58,024 bases of DNA. It comes from Gammaproteobacteria bacterium. Lineage in GTDB: Bacteria; Pseudomonadota; Gammaproteobacteria; Pseudomonadales; Pseudohongiellaceae. The notes under the pieces are model-generated. The model saw nothing but the letters and a program-made list of their open reading frames with translations, was not told where the DNA came from and did no database searches. Position numbers and translations under genes: made by a program. Positions 9,565 through 18,883 of the stretch are shown one piece after another (the first letter of the stretch is position 1; every line of letters begins with the position of its first letter). The stretch lies in the NCBI GenBank assembly GCA_028818225.1, contig JAPPOG010000064.1, forward strand, positions 27,738-85,761, written 5' to 3'.

Positions 9565-12258
9565 ATGAAAAATGCCCAGGCACGAACCACCTACCTGAAA
9601 GATTATCAGCCGCCAAATTTTCTTATAGAAAAAACTGATCTGGAGATTGATCTCTATGAAGATCATGCCAGAGTAATCTCGCGTCTGCTATTTAGATTGA
9701 ATGATTCTGCGGTGGGCGTAGATGAGAGCAATACTCTGATACTCCATGGTCATGATCTGCTACTGGAAAAGTTATGCATTAATGATAAGGAACTGAGTGA
9801 GCAAGACTTTCTTGTCGACGAAGAGCAACTGACAATTCCAAATCTTGTTGAGTTGCTGGGTGGTCCTGCTATTACCTTTAGTTTCGAGTGTCATACGCGA
9901 ATCGAGCCTCAGAATAATACCGCTCTTGAAGGGCTCTACAAATCCAAAAAAATGTTCTGTACTCAATGTGAGGCAGAGGGATTCAGGCGGATTACTTATT
10001 ATCTGGATCGACCCGATGTGATGTCTTTGTTCACAACGAAGATTAGTGCTGACAAATCCAGGTATCCGGTTCTCTTATCCAATGGCAACAAAATAGGTAG
10101 CGGTGAAGTAGCGGGGGATATATCTCGGCATTGGGTTAAATGGGAGGATCCCTTCAAGAAACCCAGTTATCTATTTGCATTGGTAGCGGGTGATTTGGTC
10201 AGCCTTGATGATAGGTTTACTACTTGTAGCGGCAGGCAAATCAGTTTACAGATCTTTGTCGAAGAAAAGGATCTCGACAAGTGTGATCATGCCATGTTGT
10301 CACTTAAAAATGCGATGCGTTGGGATGAAGAAATCTACGGGCGGGAATACGACCTGGATATTTTTATGATTGTCGCAGTCGATGACTTCAACATGGGTGC
10401 GATGGAGAATAAAGGTCTCAATATATTTAATACGTCATGCGTGTTGGCGAATCCGAAAACGACTACAGATTCCGCTTTTCAGCGAGTCGAAGCAGTTGTG
10501 GCTCATGAATACTTCCATAACTGGTCAGGTAATCGAGTTACCTGCCGGGACTGGTTTCAATTAAGCCTGAAAGAGGGCTTCACAGTGTTTCGGGATTCGG
10601 AATTTTCTGCCGATATGGGTTCGCGCACAGTTAAACGTGTCGAGGATGTTGCTTTTCTAAAGACTGTGCAGTTCGCGGAAGATGCTGGACCCATGGCTCA
10701 TTCGGTCAGGCCTGACTCCTACATGGAGATCTCCAATTTTTACACAGTAACAATTTATGAGAAGGGTGCTGAAGTCGTTCGCATGATTCATCAAATTTTA
10801 GGTGAAGAAAAATTTCGCAGAGGTTCAGATCTTTATTTTGAGCGCCATGATGGTAAGGCCGCTACAACTGAAGACTTTGTTAAAGCCATGGAAGAGGCTA
10901 GCGGCATTGACTTGCAACAATTTCGACGCTGGTATAGTCAGGCAGGAACGCCTGAATTGAAAATTTCGGGCAGTTACGATGCTAACGATCAAACCTTTAG
11001 CCTGAAAGTTGAACAAGACTGTCCATCCACTCCGGGGCAAACTAAAAAAGAACCTTTTTACATTCCGTTGCGCCTGGGATTGCTTAACAACCAAGGTGAA
11101 GAATTGGAGTTAATGGTAAGGGGCAGATCTGATATCGCCACGAATATTGATATCGTTTTGCCCATAACAGCCAAAGCTGAGGAATTCGTATTCGAGAATA
11201 TTCCTGAGGCGCCAGTTCCTTCATTATTAAGAGGGTTCAGTGCGCCGGTTCGAATGGATTATCCCTATACCAGGGAACAGCTGTATTTTTTAATGGTGCA
11301 TGATTCGGATGGCTTTAACCGCTGGAATGCCTCCCAATTGCTGGCAATTGATGTGTTGAGGGAGCTACAAGAATCACCTGCTGCCGAGATACCGGCTTTA
11401 CTGGAAAATGCATTTAAAGGCGTATTGGAAAGCGCGTTAGAGGATAATTCCGTCGATAAGGCTATGTTAGCGCATTTACTTGCGCTGCCTGGCGAGGGTT
11501 TTCTGATCGAGCAGGCTGCTACTGCCGATGTAGACGCGATACACAATGTAAGAGAGAAGCTCGCTAACCATTTAGCACATACCCAAAAGGATTTGTTCGC
11601 AGGTGTTTATGCTACTAACGTCTCAGAAGAGCCGTATCGGGCAGATGCCCAAGCTATTGCCAGGAGAGCACTTAAAAATCTCGCTTTGAGCTACCTGGCC
11701 AGAACCGAAGATCAGGCATGGCTGGAGAAATGCCTGGAACAATTCGGTGGCGCAACCAATATGACTGATCAGGCCTCGGCGCTTCGCAGTCTGGTTAACA
11801 GTGAGAGTGCATTCGGCAAAAGTCTTGGTCGACGAGCACTGGATGAATTCTACAGTCAGTGGCAACACGAGCCCTTGGTAGTCGATCAGTGGTTTACAGT
11901 TCAGGCTACCTGCCAGAATCGAGAAACTCTCGACCGAGTTAAATGGTTGCTGCAGCATGAAGCATTTGACCTCAGGAATCCAAATAAAGTGCGTTCATTA
12001 ATCGGGGCCTTTTGTGGTCAGAATCACACTGGCTTTCATGCAGAGAGCGGCGAGGGATATGAATTTTTGGGGGACAGAATACTGGAGTTAGATAAACTGA
12101 ATCCGCAGATTGCGGCGAGACTGTTAACACCTCTTACCCGATGGAAAAAACATAATGCCAAGAGGCAGGCTCTTATGCAGGCGCAGTTGCAGCGAATTAA
12201 AACCAGCGCAGATATTTCGAAAGATGTATTCGAAGTGGCAGAGAAAAGTACAATTTAG
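9565..12258 (+). CDS. pepN: Aminopeptidase N (M1 family)
   Basis: A cytoplasmic zinc aminopeptidase that trims N-terminal residues from peptides. The GAMENKGLNIF exopeptidase motif precedes the zinc site HEYFHNW, with His314, Glu315 and His318; the third ligand is Glu337. The rest is the helical C-terminal domain normal for PepN; the 897-residue length is typical. I chose ATG 9565 over an upstream TTG at 9559 because AGGAA at 9551-9555 lies 9 bases from the ATG but only 3 from the TTG. It ends the nadK operon, 15 bases before a strong terminator. Confidence 0.96.
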   Translation: MKNAQARTTYLKDYQPPNFLIEKTDLEIDLYEDHARVISRLLFRLNDSAVGVDESNTLILHGHDLLLEKLCINDKELSEQDFLVDEEQLTIPNLVELLGGPAITFSFECHTRIEPQNNTALEGLYKSKKMFCTQCEAEGFRRITYYLDRPDVMSLFTTKISADKSRYPVLLSNGNKIGSGEVAGDISRHWVKWEDPFKKPSYLFALVAGDLVSLDDRFTTCSGRQISLQIFVEEKDLDKCDHAMLSLKNAMRWDEEIYGREYDLDIFMIVAVDDFNMGAMENKGLNIFNTSCVLANPKTTTDSAFQRVEAVVAHEYFHNWSGNRVTCRDWFQLSLKEGFTVFRDSEFSADMGSRTVKRVEDVAFLKTVQFAEDAGPMAHSVRPDSYMEISNFYTVTIYEKGAEVVRMIHQILGEEKFRRGSDLYFERHDGKAATTEDFVKAMEEASGIDLQQFRRWYSQAGTPELKISGSYDANDQTFSLKVEQDCPSTPGQTKKEPFYIPLRLGLLNNQGEELELMVRGRSDIATNIDIVLPITAKAEEFVFENIPEAPVPSLLRGFSAPVRMDYPYTREQLYFLMVHDSDGFNRWNASQLLAIDVLRELQESPAAEIPALLENAFKGVLESALEDNSVDKAMLAHLLALPGEGFLIEQAATADVDAIHNVREKLANHLAHTQKDLFAGVYATNVSEEPYRADAQAIARRALKNLALSYLARTEDQAWLEKCLEQFGGATNMTDQASALRSLVNSESAFGKSLGRRALDEFYSQWQHEPLVVDQWFTVQATCQNRETLDRVKWLLQHEAFDLRNPNKVRSLIGAFCGQNHTGFHAESGEGYEFLGDRILELDKLNPQIAARLLTPLTRWKKHNAKRQALMQAQLQRIKTSADISKDVFEVAEKSTI

Positions 12259-12272
12259 ATTATGTAATCAGG

Positions 12273-12300
12273 AAAAAAGGGTGCTTGGGCACCCTTTTTT
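12273..12300. terminator. Bidirectional rho-independent terminator between pepN and acnB
   Basis: Six A, then stem GGGTGC, loop TTGG, stem GCACCC, then six T. The A and T tracts flank the hairpin symmetrically, so it can end transcription on both strands. It lies in the 50-base gap between the convergent pepN and acnB genes. Confidence 0.93.
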
Positions 12301-12308
12301 GTATGCAA

Positions 12309-14903
12309 TCAGGCCACATCCTGAATATTCGTTAATGGAATACTCTTGGCCCGCTCCGATGCTTCCATAAATTCTTCGATCTGATCGAAATTCAGATAAC
12401 GATAAATATTGTCCTCCATGGTATTTATGCTTGCCATGTACTTCATGTATTCATCCATAGTAGGGATTTTTCCCATTGCCGAACTTACGGCCGCTAATTC
12501 CGACGAGGCAAGGAACACATTAGCGCCTTGACCGAGTCGATTCGGAAAGTTGCGGGTAGAGGTGGAAACTACGGTGGAATTCGCAGCGACTCTCGCCTGG
12601 TTACCCATGCAAAGTGAACAACCGGGCATTTCAGTTCTGGCTCCGGCTACTCCAAAGATATTGTAAACCCCTTCTTCAGTTAGCTGGTGTTCATCCATCT
12701 TGGTAGGCGGAGCAATCCATAGTCGGGTTGGTAGGGCGCCATCCATTTGCTTTAATACTTCAGCTGCTGCGCGGAAATGGCCAATATTGGTCATGCAGGA
12801 TCCAATAAAAACTTCGTCGATAGTTGTTCCCTGTACTTCAGACAAAGGTTTAATGTCATCAGGGTCGTTGGGGCAAGCCAATAGTGGTTCTTTGATTTCG
12901 TTTAGATTGATTTCGATGATTTTATGGTATTCCGCATCGGTATCTGGTTCCATCAGGACTGGATTTTCCAACCATTCCTCCATGGCCCGAGCCCGGCGTT
13001 CCAGAGTTCTTGCATCCTGGTAACCATTAGCAATCATCCAGCGTAATAGCGTGACGTTGGAATTGAAGTATTCGATGATTGGCTCTTTATCCAGGCGGAT
13101 AGTGCAGCCACCCGCTGAGCGCTCTGCGGAAGCGTCAGAAATTTCGAAGGCCTGCTCAACTTTAAGATTGGGTAATCCTTCGATTTCCAGAATGCGACCG
13201 GAGAAAATATTTTTCTTACCTTTTTTCTCAATGGTCAGGTCGCCTGACTGAATGGCGGCATAGGGAATTGCATTGACCAGGTCCCGGAGGGTAATTCCTG
13301 GCTGCATTTCCCCGGTAAAGCGGACTAATACGGATTCGGGCATATCCAGTGGCATGACACCTGTCGCAGCGGCAAAGGCTACGAGCCCAGAGCCGGCAGG
13401 AAAAGAGATACCAATTGGGAAACGGGTATGGGAATCGCCTCCGGTGCCAACGGTGTCAGGCAGCAGCATGCGGTTCAGCCAGGAATGAATAATCCCGTCG
13501 CCCGGCCGCAGTGAAACGCCGCCACGGGTTTGAATAAAATCAGGCAGAGTATGCTGCGTTTCGATATCAACTGGTTTAGGGTAGGCGGCAGTATGACAAA
13601 AGGATTGCATGACCAGATCTGCAGAAAAACCAAGACAGGCCAGGTCTTTCAGTTCATCCCGAGTCATAGGTCCCGTTGTGTCCTGGCTGCCAACGGTGGT
13701 CATTCGGGGTTCGCAATAACTGCCAGGTCGCACACCGTCCAGGCCACAAGCCTTACCCACCATTTTCTGGGCCAGGGTAAAGCCCTTGTCAGATTCCTGC
13801 CCCTGGACAGGAGAGCGAAATACCTCGGAAGGGCCAAGATTCAATTCATCTCTGGCGCGCTGAGTCAGGCCGCGACCAATGATAAGGGGAATACGACCGC
13901 CGGCACGAACTTCATCAAGCAGCACTTCAGTCTTTAATTCGAATTCTGTTACCAGTTCGCCTGAATCATGACGGGTTATTTTTCCCGCATAAACATCGAT
14001 ATCGATAATGTCGCCGGTGATTAATCCATCGACATCGCATTCGAATGGAAGGGCGCCGGCATCCTCCATGGTATTGAAGAAGATTGGGGCAATCTTGCCG
14101 CCGATACAAACACCGCCATCTCTCTTATTAGGAATGTGTGGAATGTCGTCCCCGATAAACCAAAGCACTGAATTGGTAGCTGACTTTCGGGATGAGCCTG
14201 TCCCCATTACATCGCCAACCAGGGCAACTGGAAAGCCTGTTTCCTCCAGCTCATTAATTTGTTGCTCAGCGTTGGTAATTCCGTCCCTGGGGTTCTTATA
14301 CATCGCCTTGGCATGGAGAGGGATGTCCGGTCGTGACCAGGCATCCTGTGCCGGCGAGAGGTCGTCAGTATTAGTTTCTCCGGGCACTTTAAAAACAGCA
14401 ACCGTTAGCTTTTCTGGAACCTCTGGTTTGTTGGTGAACCAGTCTGCATTCGCCCACGAATCCAGTACGCGCTGCGCTTCGTTATTTCCATTCCTGGCTT
14501 TTTCGGCCACATCGTGGAATGCATCAAACATTAGCAAGGTGTGGCATAACTCATTTGCTGATGCAGCAGCTAAATCAACATCGTCCAACAGGTCAACTAA
14601 AGTGGCGATATTGTAACCACCCAGCATCGTTCCCAATAATTCAACAGCAAGATTTTTGTCGATCAGGGGAGATTCGGCTTCGCCTCTGGTAATGGCGGAA
14701 AGGAAGGCTGCTTTTACGTAGGCAGCTTCATCCACTCCCGGTGGAACTCGATTGGAAATTAGATCCAGAATAAATTCTTCTTCGCCAGCTGGAGGTTCTT
14801 TAAGTAATTCAACGAGGCCGGCTACCTGTTCCGCCGATAAGGGTTTGGGAACCACTCCTATTTCGGCTCGTTCGGCTACGTGTTTTCTATACTCTTCTAA
14901 CAC
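12309..14903 (-). CDS. acnB: Aconitate hydratase B (bifunctional 2-methylisocitrate dehydratase)
   Basis: Main TCA-cycle aconitase, citrate to isocitrate; AcnB also acts on 2-methyl-cis-aconitate. The 864 residues match the family length. It has the AcnB-specific N-terminal HEAT-like domain and then the swivel domain ([15 protein letters not shown]) before the core, the order that separates AcnB from AcnA. The [4Fe-4S] cysteines are in [13 protein letters not shown] and [13 protein letters not shown] near the C terminus. The start is GTG at 14903; a TGAGGA ribosome site on the minus strand is 7 bases upstream. Its 3' end uses the shared terminator. The 369-base upstream region holds two inverted repeats. 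Confidence 0.97.
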   Translation of the reverse strand: MLEEYRKHVAERAEIGVVPKPLSAEQVAGLVELLKEPPAGEEEFILDLISNRVPPGVDEAAYVKAAFLSAITRGEAESPLIDKNLAVELLGTMLGGYNIATLVDLLDDVDLAAASANELCHTLLMFDAFHDVAEKARNGNNEAQRVLDSWANADWFTNKPEVPEKLTVAVFKVPGETNTDDLSPAQDAWSRPDIPLHAKAMYKNPRDGITNAEQQINELEETGFPVALVGDVMGTGSSRKSATNSVLWFIGDDIPHIPNKRDGGVCIGGKIAPIFFNTMEDAGALPFECDVDGLITGDIIDIDVYAGKITRHDSGELVTEFELKTEVLLDEVRAGGRIPLIIGRGLTQRARDELNLGPSEVFRSPVQGQESDKGFTLAQKMVGKACGLDGVRPGSYCEPRMTTVGSQDTTGPMTRDELKDLACLGFSADLVMQSFCHTAAYPKPVDIETQHTLPDFIQTRGGVSLRPGDGIIHSWLNRMLLPDTVGTGGDSHTRFPIGISFPAGSGLVAFAAATGVMPLDMPESVLVRFTGEMQPGITLRDLVNAIPYAAIQSGDLTIEKKGKKNIFSGRILEIEGLPNLKVEQAFEISDASAERSAGGCTIRLDKEPIIEYFNSNVTLLRWMIANGYQDARTLERRARAMEEWLENPVLMEPDTDAEYHKIIEINLNEIKEPLLACPNDPDDIKPLSEVQGTTIDEVFIGSCMTNIGHFRAAAEVLKQMDGALPTRLWIAPPTKMDEHQLTEEGVYNIFGVAGARTEMPGCSLCMGNQARVAANSTVVSTSTRNFPNRLGQGANVFLASSELAAVSSAMGKIPTMDEYMKYMASINTMEDNIYRYLNFDQIEEFMEASERAKSIPLTNIQDVA

Positions 14904-14958
14904 GAATAACTCCTCATAATTTGTAACTGCAAGCCAGATTATTGAGCGTAAGGGATTA

Positions 14959-14984
14959 GACTCTAAACATGACGTTTAAGAGTC
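14959..14984. repeat. Inverted repeat upstream of acnB
   Basis: Arms GACTCTAAAC and GTTTAAGAGTC pair with a single bulge around a 5-base centre. It lies 56-81 bases upstream of the acnB GTG, so it could be an operator or an mRNA leader hairpin. I do not recognise the regulator. Confidence 0.55.
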
Positions 14985-15145
14985 CTTGCTCGGTATCACT
15001 TACAGGTGGAATTCAGTAAACAGGCTGCTGGTAACTAATTGAGTTGTTCTTGAAATGCGAAATCAAACTTTTAATTCAATGCCAAAGCAGTCGTTTAAAT
15101 CTGGCACGTATTCTATTGTAAAACCACAAAAAAATCCAGTTGACA

Positions 15146-15164
15146 GCGCTGCTGAGAGCAGCGC
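15146..15164. repeat. Perfect hairpin between acnB and the DUF1289 gene
   Basis: GCGCTGCT, loop GAG, AGCAGCGC. There is no T tract on either side, so it is not a canonical terminator. It overlaps the downstream flank of a TTGACA hexamer. Confidence 0.5.
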
Positions 15165-15272
15165 AGGCCGCTGCCAGTCTTGGTTTCCGTTGGTTTACAA
15201 TTTCCGCAGACTTGTTAAAGTCTAGTCTCATTTTTCCGATTTAAGCAGTACCACCAGTCAAGTCTTCATGGC

Positions 15273-15743
15273 ATGAATAACCCTAAAACACCCTGTATTG
15301 GCATTTGCTCTACCACGTCTTTGGGTGACTCAGTTTGCCGTGGCTGTAAGCGTTATTCCTTCGAAGTTATAAACTGGAATACTTACGATTCAAAAAGTAA
15401 AACGGCGGTGCTTAAACGCATTGAGAAACTGAATTGCCAGATCCTTGAAAGCAAACTGCGAATTTTTTCAGTACCTAACTTAAAACTAGGGCTCAAGAGA
15501 GCGAACGTGCCATTCAATGAAGAGTTGTCACCTTATTGCTGGTTACATAACTTGCTGAAAAAGAATCATAAGCAGATAAAAAGTTTGAAAGATTATGGTG
15601 CTTATGTGTTACCAGATTTTGAAGGGTATTCACTGGAAAAACTGTGCCAATTAGTTGAGCAGGAATTGCTTACTCTGTGCCAGGCTCATTTCGAGCGCTA
15701 TTACGAACTTCCCCGCAACGACGCAGATTCAGCTTCGGCCTAA
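15273..15743 (+). CDS. DUF1289 domain-containing protein with C-terminal extension
   Basis: A 156-residue protein. The first 50 or so residues are a DUF1289 domain with its four cysteines: CIGICSTTSLGDSVCRGCKR, i.e. Cys8, Cys12, Cys22 and Cys25, followed by the W of INWNTY. Most DUF1289 proteins are only about 60-100 residues; here about 100 extra residues follow (helical, containing SPYCWLHNLL and two more Cys) that I do not recognise. It converges on lpxH with a 4-base overlap. The domain probably binds a metal; its function is unknown. Confidence 0.75.
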   Translation: MNNPKTPCIGICSTTSLGDSVCRGCKRYSFEVINWNTYDSKSKTAVLKRIEKLNCQILESKLRIFSVPNLKLGLKRANVPFNEELSPYCWLHNLLKKNHKQIKSLKDYGAYVLPDFEGYSLEKLCQLVEQELLTLCQAHFERYYELPRNDADSASA

Positions 15744-16489
15744 TTTGTCAGAGGTTCGGAACGCAGCGCTGCTTCGCTGTTCTGTATTTCCACGTACCAG
15801 AGCTTTTGATCCCAGTCACCAAGGACAATGCGCTTGTGTTCGATTGCGGCAGAGTTTGTTGAAGCCGATGAAACTACATGCATGGCTGGTCGATGGGTAT
15901 GTCCATGGATAAGCGTCAGATGCTTACTCTCTGTAAATAGCTTTTGTACAGCGTCAGCATTTACATCCATGATTTCCGTGGTTTTCTGCCCAGTAGCCAA
16001 TTGACTTTGGCGACGGGCTTCACGGGCATAGGCAATGCGCTCGTCAACAGTTTTGGCAAGAAATTCTGCTTGCCAGTCTGGATTGCGGACCATTGTTCGA
16101 AAAAGTTGGTAGTCGATGTCATCGGTGCAGAGGGTATCTCCATGAAGTAAAAGCGCCCTGAAATTTCCAGCAGTGAGCTCAAAAGGGTCCGGAATAAGGC
16201 TCATATCGCATTGCTGTGCGAAGGATTCGCCAATCAGGAAATCGCGATTACCGTGCATAAGAAAGACATCGCTGCCTGCCTTGCTGAACTCCGCCAGGGA
16301 AATTGCAATTTCTTGCGCTAAAGGAGTCTGGGCGTCATCACCAATCCACACCTCAAACAAGTCGCCAAGAATATAGAGAGATGTGCAATTTGCTTGATTA
16401 CTGAGCAAGAAATTTTTGAATGCAGCCGTAATGTCCGGCCTTTGCTCCTCGAGATGCAGATCGGAGATTAATAAAACGCGCTCAGCCAA
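15740..16489 (-). CDS. lpxH: UDP-2,3-diacylglucosamine diphosphatase
   Basis: Hydrolyses UDP-2,3-diacylglucosamine to lipid X and UMP in lipid A synthesis, acting at the inner face of the inner membrane; it indicates a Gram-negative LPS-bearing host. The 249-residue metallophosphoesterase has all the metal motifs: DLH (Asp10, His12), GDLFEVWIGDD, MHGNRDF, LLHGDTLCTDD and HGHTHRP. The GNRD variant is the normal LpxH form. It lies 2 bases after ppiB on the same strand, a pairing conserved in many gammaproteobacteria. Its 3' end overlaps the DUF1289 gene by 4 bases. Confidence 0.96.
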   Translation of the reverse strand: MAERVLLISDLHLEEQRPDITAAFKNFLLSNQANCTSLYILGDLFEVWIGDDAQTPLAQEIAISLAEFSKAGSDVFLMHGNRDFLIGESFAQQCDMSLIPDPFELTAGNFRALLLHGDTLCTDDIDYQLFRTMVRNPDWQAEFLAKTVDERIAYAREARRQSQLATGQKTTEIMDVNADAVQKLFTESKHLTLIHGHTHRPAMHVVSSASTNSAAIEHKRIVLGDWDQKLWYVEIQNSEAALRSEPLTN

Positions 16490-16491
16490 AG

Positions 16492-16989
16492 CTAATCTTC
16501 TTTTACTTCCGTTGATTCGATTATGACATCGGCTACAGGCACATCCTGATGACCGGAATGCGAGCCTGTTTCACAGCCCTTAATTTTATTAACTACATCC
16601 ATGCCATCTACCACGCGGCCTATGACCGCATAACCCCAGCCCTGAGGGGATTTATCGCGGTGATCGAGGAATAAATTGTCAGCAACATTGATGAAAAATT
16701 GAGATGAGGCCGAATGTGGATCAGTGGTTCGTGCCATGGCGACAGTGCCGGTGAGATTCGATAGCCCGTTAGATGCTTCATTTTCAATAGGATCGCCATT
16801 AGCTTTTTGCGCCATTCCCGGTTCAAATCCTCCTCCCTGAATCATGAAATTATCGATTACCCGATGGAAAATTGTGCCGTCATAGAAGTCATCTTTCGCA
16901 TATTGCAGGAAATTAGCAGCCGAATTTGGTGCTTTTTCGAAATCCAGTTCGATACTGATCTGGCCATAGTTGGTGGAAAATACAATCAT
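16492..16989 (-). CDS. ppiB: Peptidyl-prolyl cis-trans isomerase B (cyclophilin)
   Basis: A 165-residue cytoplasmic cyclophilin that speeds proline isomerisation during folding. Conserved elements: [15 protein letters not shown] with the catalytic Arg, [19 protein letters not shown], and the C-terminal [13 protein letters not shown]. No signal peptide is present, so it is PpiB-like rather than the periplasmic PpiA. It is the first gene of the ppiB-lpxH pair and is divergent from glnS across 140 bases. Confidence 0.95.
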   Translation of the reverse strand: MIVFSTNYGQISIELDFEKAPNSAANFLQYAKDDFYDGTIFHRVIDNFMIQGGGFEPGMAQKANGDPIENEASNGLSNLTGTVAMARTTDPHSASSQFFINVADNLFLDHRDKSPQGWGYAVIGRVVDGMDVVNKIKGCETGSHSGHQDVPVADVIIESTEVKED

Positions 16990-17049
16990 GATGACTCCCA
17001 GAAGGCGATTCCTTTATAAGTTTTTGTTAATGCTTAGAGGTAGAGCAGT

Positions 17050-17055
17050 TATAAT
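17050..17055 (+). promoter_or_regulatory. Putative -10 box upstream of glnS
   Basis: TATAAT at 17050-17055 lies 75 bases before the glnS ATG in the divergent ppiB/glnS gap. The nearest -35-like hexamer, TTGTTA (17024-17029), is 20 bases away, longer than ideal. Confidence 0.4.
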
Positions 17056-17129
17056 AAGGTTTTTACAAATCTCTAGAAAGCCCCGAGTTTTTTCCGTAAT
17101 TCTCACCAGAAGACACATAGATTTAGTTA

Positions 17130-18869
17130 ATGACCGAGTCAGAAAAGGAAAGTCGTAGCGTTGCGCATGCTGTGGCACCGTCGAATTTTATACGCAATAT
17201 GATTGCCGAGGACCTTGCTGCTGATAAGCACGGGGGTCGCGTGCATACCCGCTTCCCGCCGGAACCGAATGGTTATCTGCATATCGGTCACGCTAAATCC
17301 ATTTGTCTCAACTTTTCAGTGGCAGCGGAAAATAAAGGTCATTGTAATTTACGCTTTGACGATACCAATCCAGCTAAAGAGAGCCAGGAATACGTGGATG
17401 CGATCAAAGATAATATCAAGTGGCTGGGGTTCGAATGGCATGGTGAAGTGCGGTATTCCTCGGGCTATTTTGAGTATCTTTACAGATTTGCCGTGCAGCT
17501 TATTGAGAACGGCCTGGCCTATGTCGATAGCCTGAGTCCGGATGAGGCGCGGGAATATCGAGGCACCCTGACAGAACCGGGCAAAAACAGCCCTGATCGA
17601 GGTCGTTCGATTGAGGATAATCTCGAATTATTTGAGCGCATGCGAGCAGGGGAGTTTGAGGACGCCAGTTACTCCCTGCGCGCCAGGATAGATATGGCCG
17701 CCCCGAATATAAACATGCGTGATCCGGTACTTTATCGCATTCGTCACATCGCCCATCACCAGACCGGGGATCAGTGGTGTATATATCCGACTTATGATTA
17801 TACCCACTGCATTTCTGATGCGATTGAAAACATTACCCATTCTCTCTGTACTCTGGAGTTTGAGGACCATCGCCCGCTTTATGACTGGATACTCAACAAC
17901 CTCGATATTGCATCATTGCGGGAGGTGAGTGATCTGGGTAAGCAAGATGTGAAATATGTGCTTCCACAGCAGACAGAGTTTGCCAAGTTAAAACTTAACT
18001 ACACCATTATGGGCAAGCGAAACCTCAAAGAAATGGTAGATACAGGTGTGGTTACTGGCTGGGACGATCCGCGCATGCCTACTCTGGCTGGTATGCGTAG
18101 AAGAGGATTCACTCCAGCGTCAATCAGGAATTTTTGTGAAAGCGTAGGAGTAAGTCGTTCAGAAAGCATTGTTGATATGAGCATGCTGGAACATGCAATC
18201 AGGGAAGATCTGGATCGAAATGCCCCCCGTGCTATGTGTGTACTGAAGCCTTTGAAAGTTTCGCTGGAGAATCTGGATGAAGGCCATCGAGAAATTCTTA
18301 GTCTGCAAAATCATCCAAAAAATGAGTTGATGGGGCGCAGAGACGTGCCGTTTACCCGTGATATATATATAGATAGAGCGGACTTCGAAGAAGAGCCACC
18401 CGCTGGATTCAAGCGTCTCGTTGCGGGTGGTGAAGTTCGATTGCGTGGGTCTTATGTAATCAAATGTATGGATGTGGTCAAAGATGCCAATGGTGAGATT
18501 ACCGAACTCAAGTGTTCCGTTGATAAAGATACATTGGGAAAGAAGCCGGAGGGGCGAAAGGTAAAAGGCGTCATTCACTGGGTATCGGCGTCTGAAGGTA
18601 TTCCAATTTCAATTCGGTTGTACGATCGCCTTTTTAATGTTGAGAATCCCGAATCCAAAGATATAGAAGATTATCGCGATTGCCTTAATCCCAACTCGCT
18701 TATCGAAGTAACCGGCAGTATTGTGGAACCTTCTGTATTAAATGAAAGTGCATCGCCAAACTTTCAATTCGAAAGAGAAGGCTACTTCTGTATAGATCAC
18801 AAAGACAGCACTGAAAATGATCCGATTTTTAATCGCACTATTACTCTACGCGACTCCTGGTCGGCCTAG
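17130..18869 (+). CDS. glnS: Glutaminyl-tRNA synthetase
   Basis: Class I synthetase charging tRNA-Gln. Its presence means this host does not rely only on the GatCAB amidotransferase route. The 579 residues are a little longer than E. coli GlnS because of a short N-terminal extension. The HIGH motif is at residues 51-54 ([14 protein letters not shown]), the acceptor-binding core follows, and the C-terminal beta-barrels bind the anticodon. The KMSKS-equivalent reads MGKR at 294-297, where MSKR is the form I know from E. coli. It is 14 bases upstream of cysS and probably co-transcribed. Confidence 0.97.
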   Translation: MTESEKESRSVAHAVAPSNFIRNMIAEDLAADKHGGRVHTRFPPEPNGYLHIGHAKSICLNFSVAAENKGHCNLRFDDTNPAKESQEYVDAIKDNIKWLGFEWHGEVRYSSGYFEYLYRFAVQLIENGLAYVDSLSPDEAREYRGTLTEPGKNSPDRGRSIEDNLELFERMRAGEFEDASYSLRARIDMAAPNINMRDPVLYRIRHIAHHQTGDQWCIYPTYDYTHCISDAIENITHSLCTLEFEDHRPLYDWILNNLDIASLREVSDLGKQDVKYVLPQQTEFAKLKLNYTIMGKRNLKEMVDTGVVTGWDDPRMPTLAGMRRRGFTPASIRNFCESVGVSRSESIVDMSMLEHAIREDLDRNAPRAMCVLKPLKVSLENLDEGHREILSLQNHPKNELMGRRDVPFTRDIYIDRADFEEEPPAGFKRLVAGGEVRLRGSYVIKCMDVVKDANGEITELKCSVDKDTLGKKPEGRKVKGVIHWVSASEGIPISIRLYDRLFNVENPESKDIEDYRDCLNPNSLIEVTGSIVEPSVLNESASPNFQFEREGYFCIDHKDSTENDPIFNRTITLRDSWSA

Positions 18870-18883
18870 TTGGATCAATTGAG

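Larger units (their letters stand above)
14904..15272. other. Gene-free control region between divergent acnB and the DUF1289 gene
   Basis: A 369-base divergent intergenic region. It holds an imperfect inverted repeat at 14959-14984 (GACTCTAAAC, 5-base gap, GTTTAAGAGTC, one bulged base), positioned in the acnB leader or promoter, and a perfect 8-base hairpin at 15146-15164 (GCGCTGCT/AGCAGCGC with a GAG loop). A TTGACA sits at 15140-15145 just before the second hairpin, but no good -10 lies at normal spacing. I see no small open frame or known riboswitch. Confidence 0.6.

Noticed and set aside
13530..14616. Long plus-strand open frames inside acnB (135 and 202 codons)
   Set aside because: They are antisense shadows of acnB codon bias; acnB is unambiguous.
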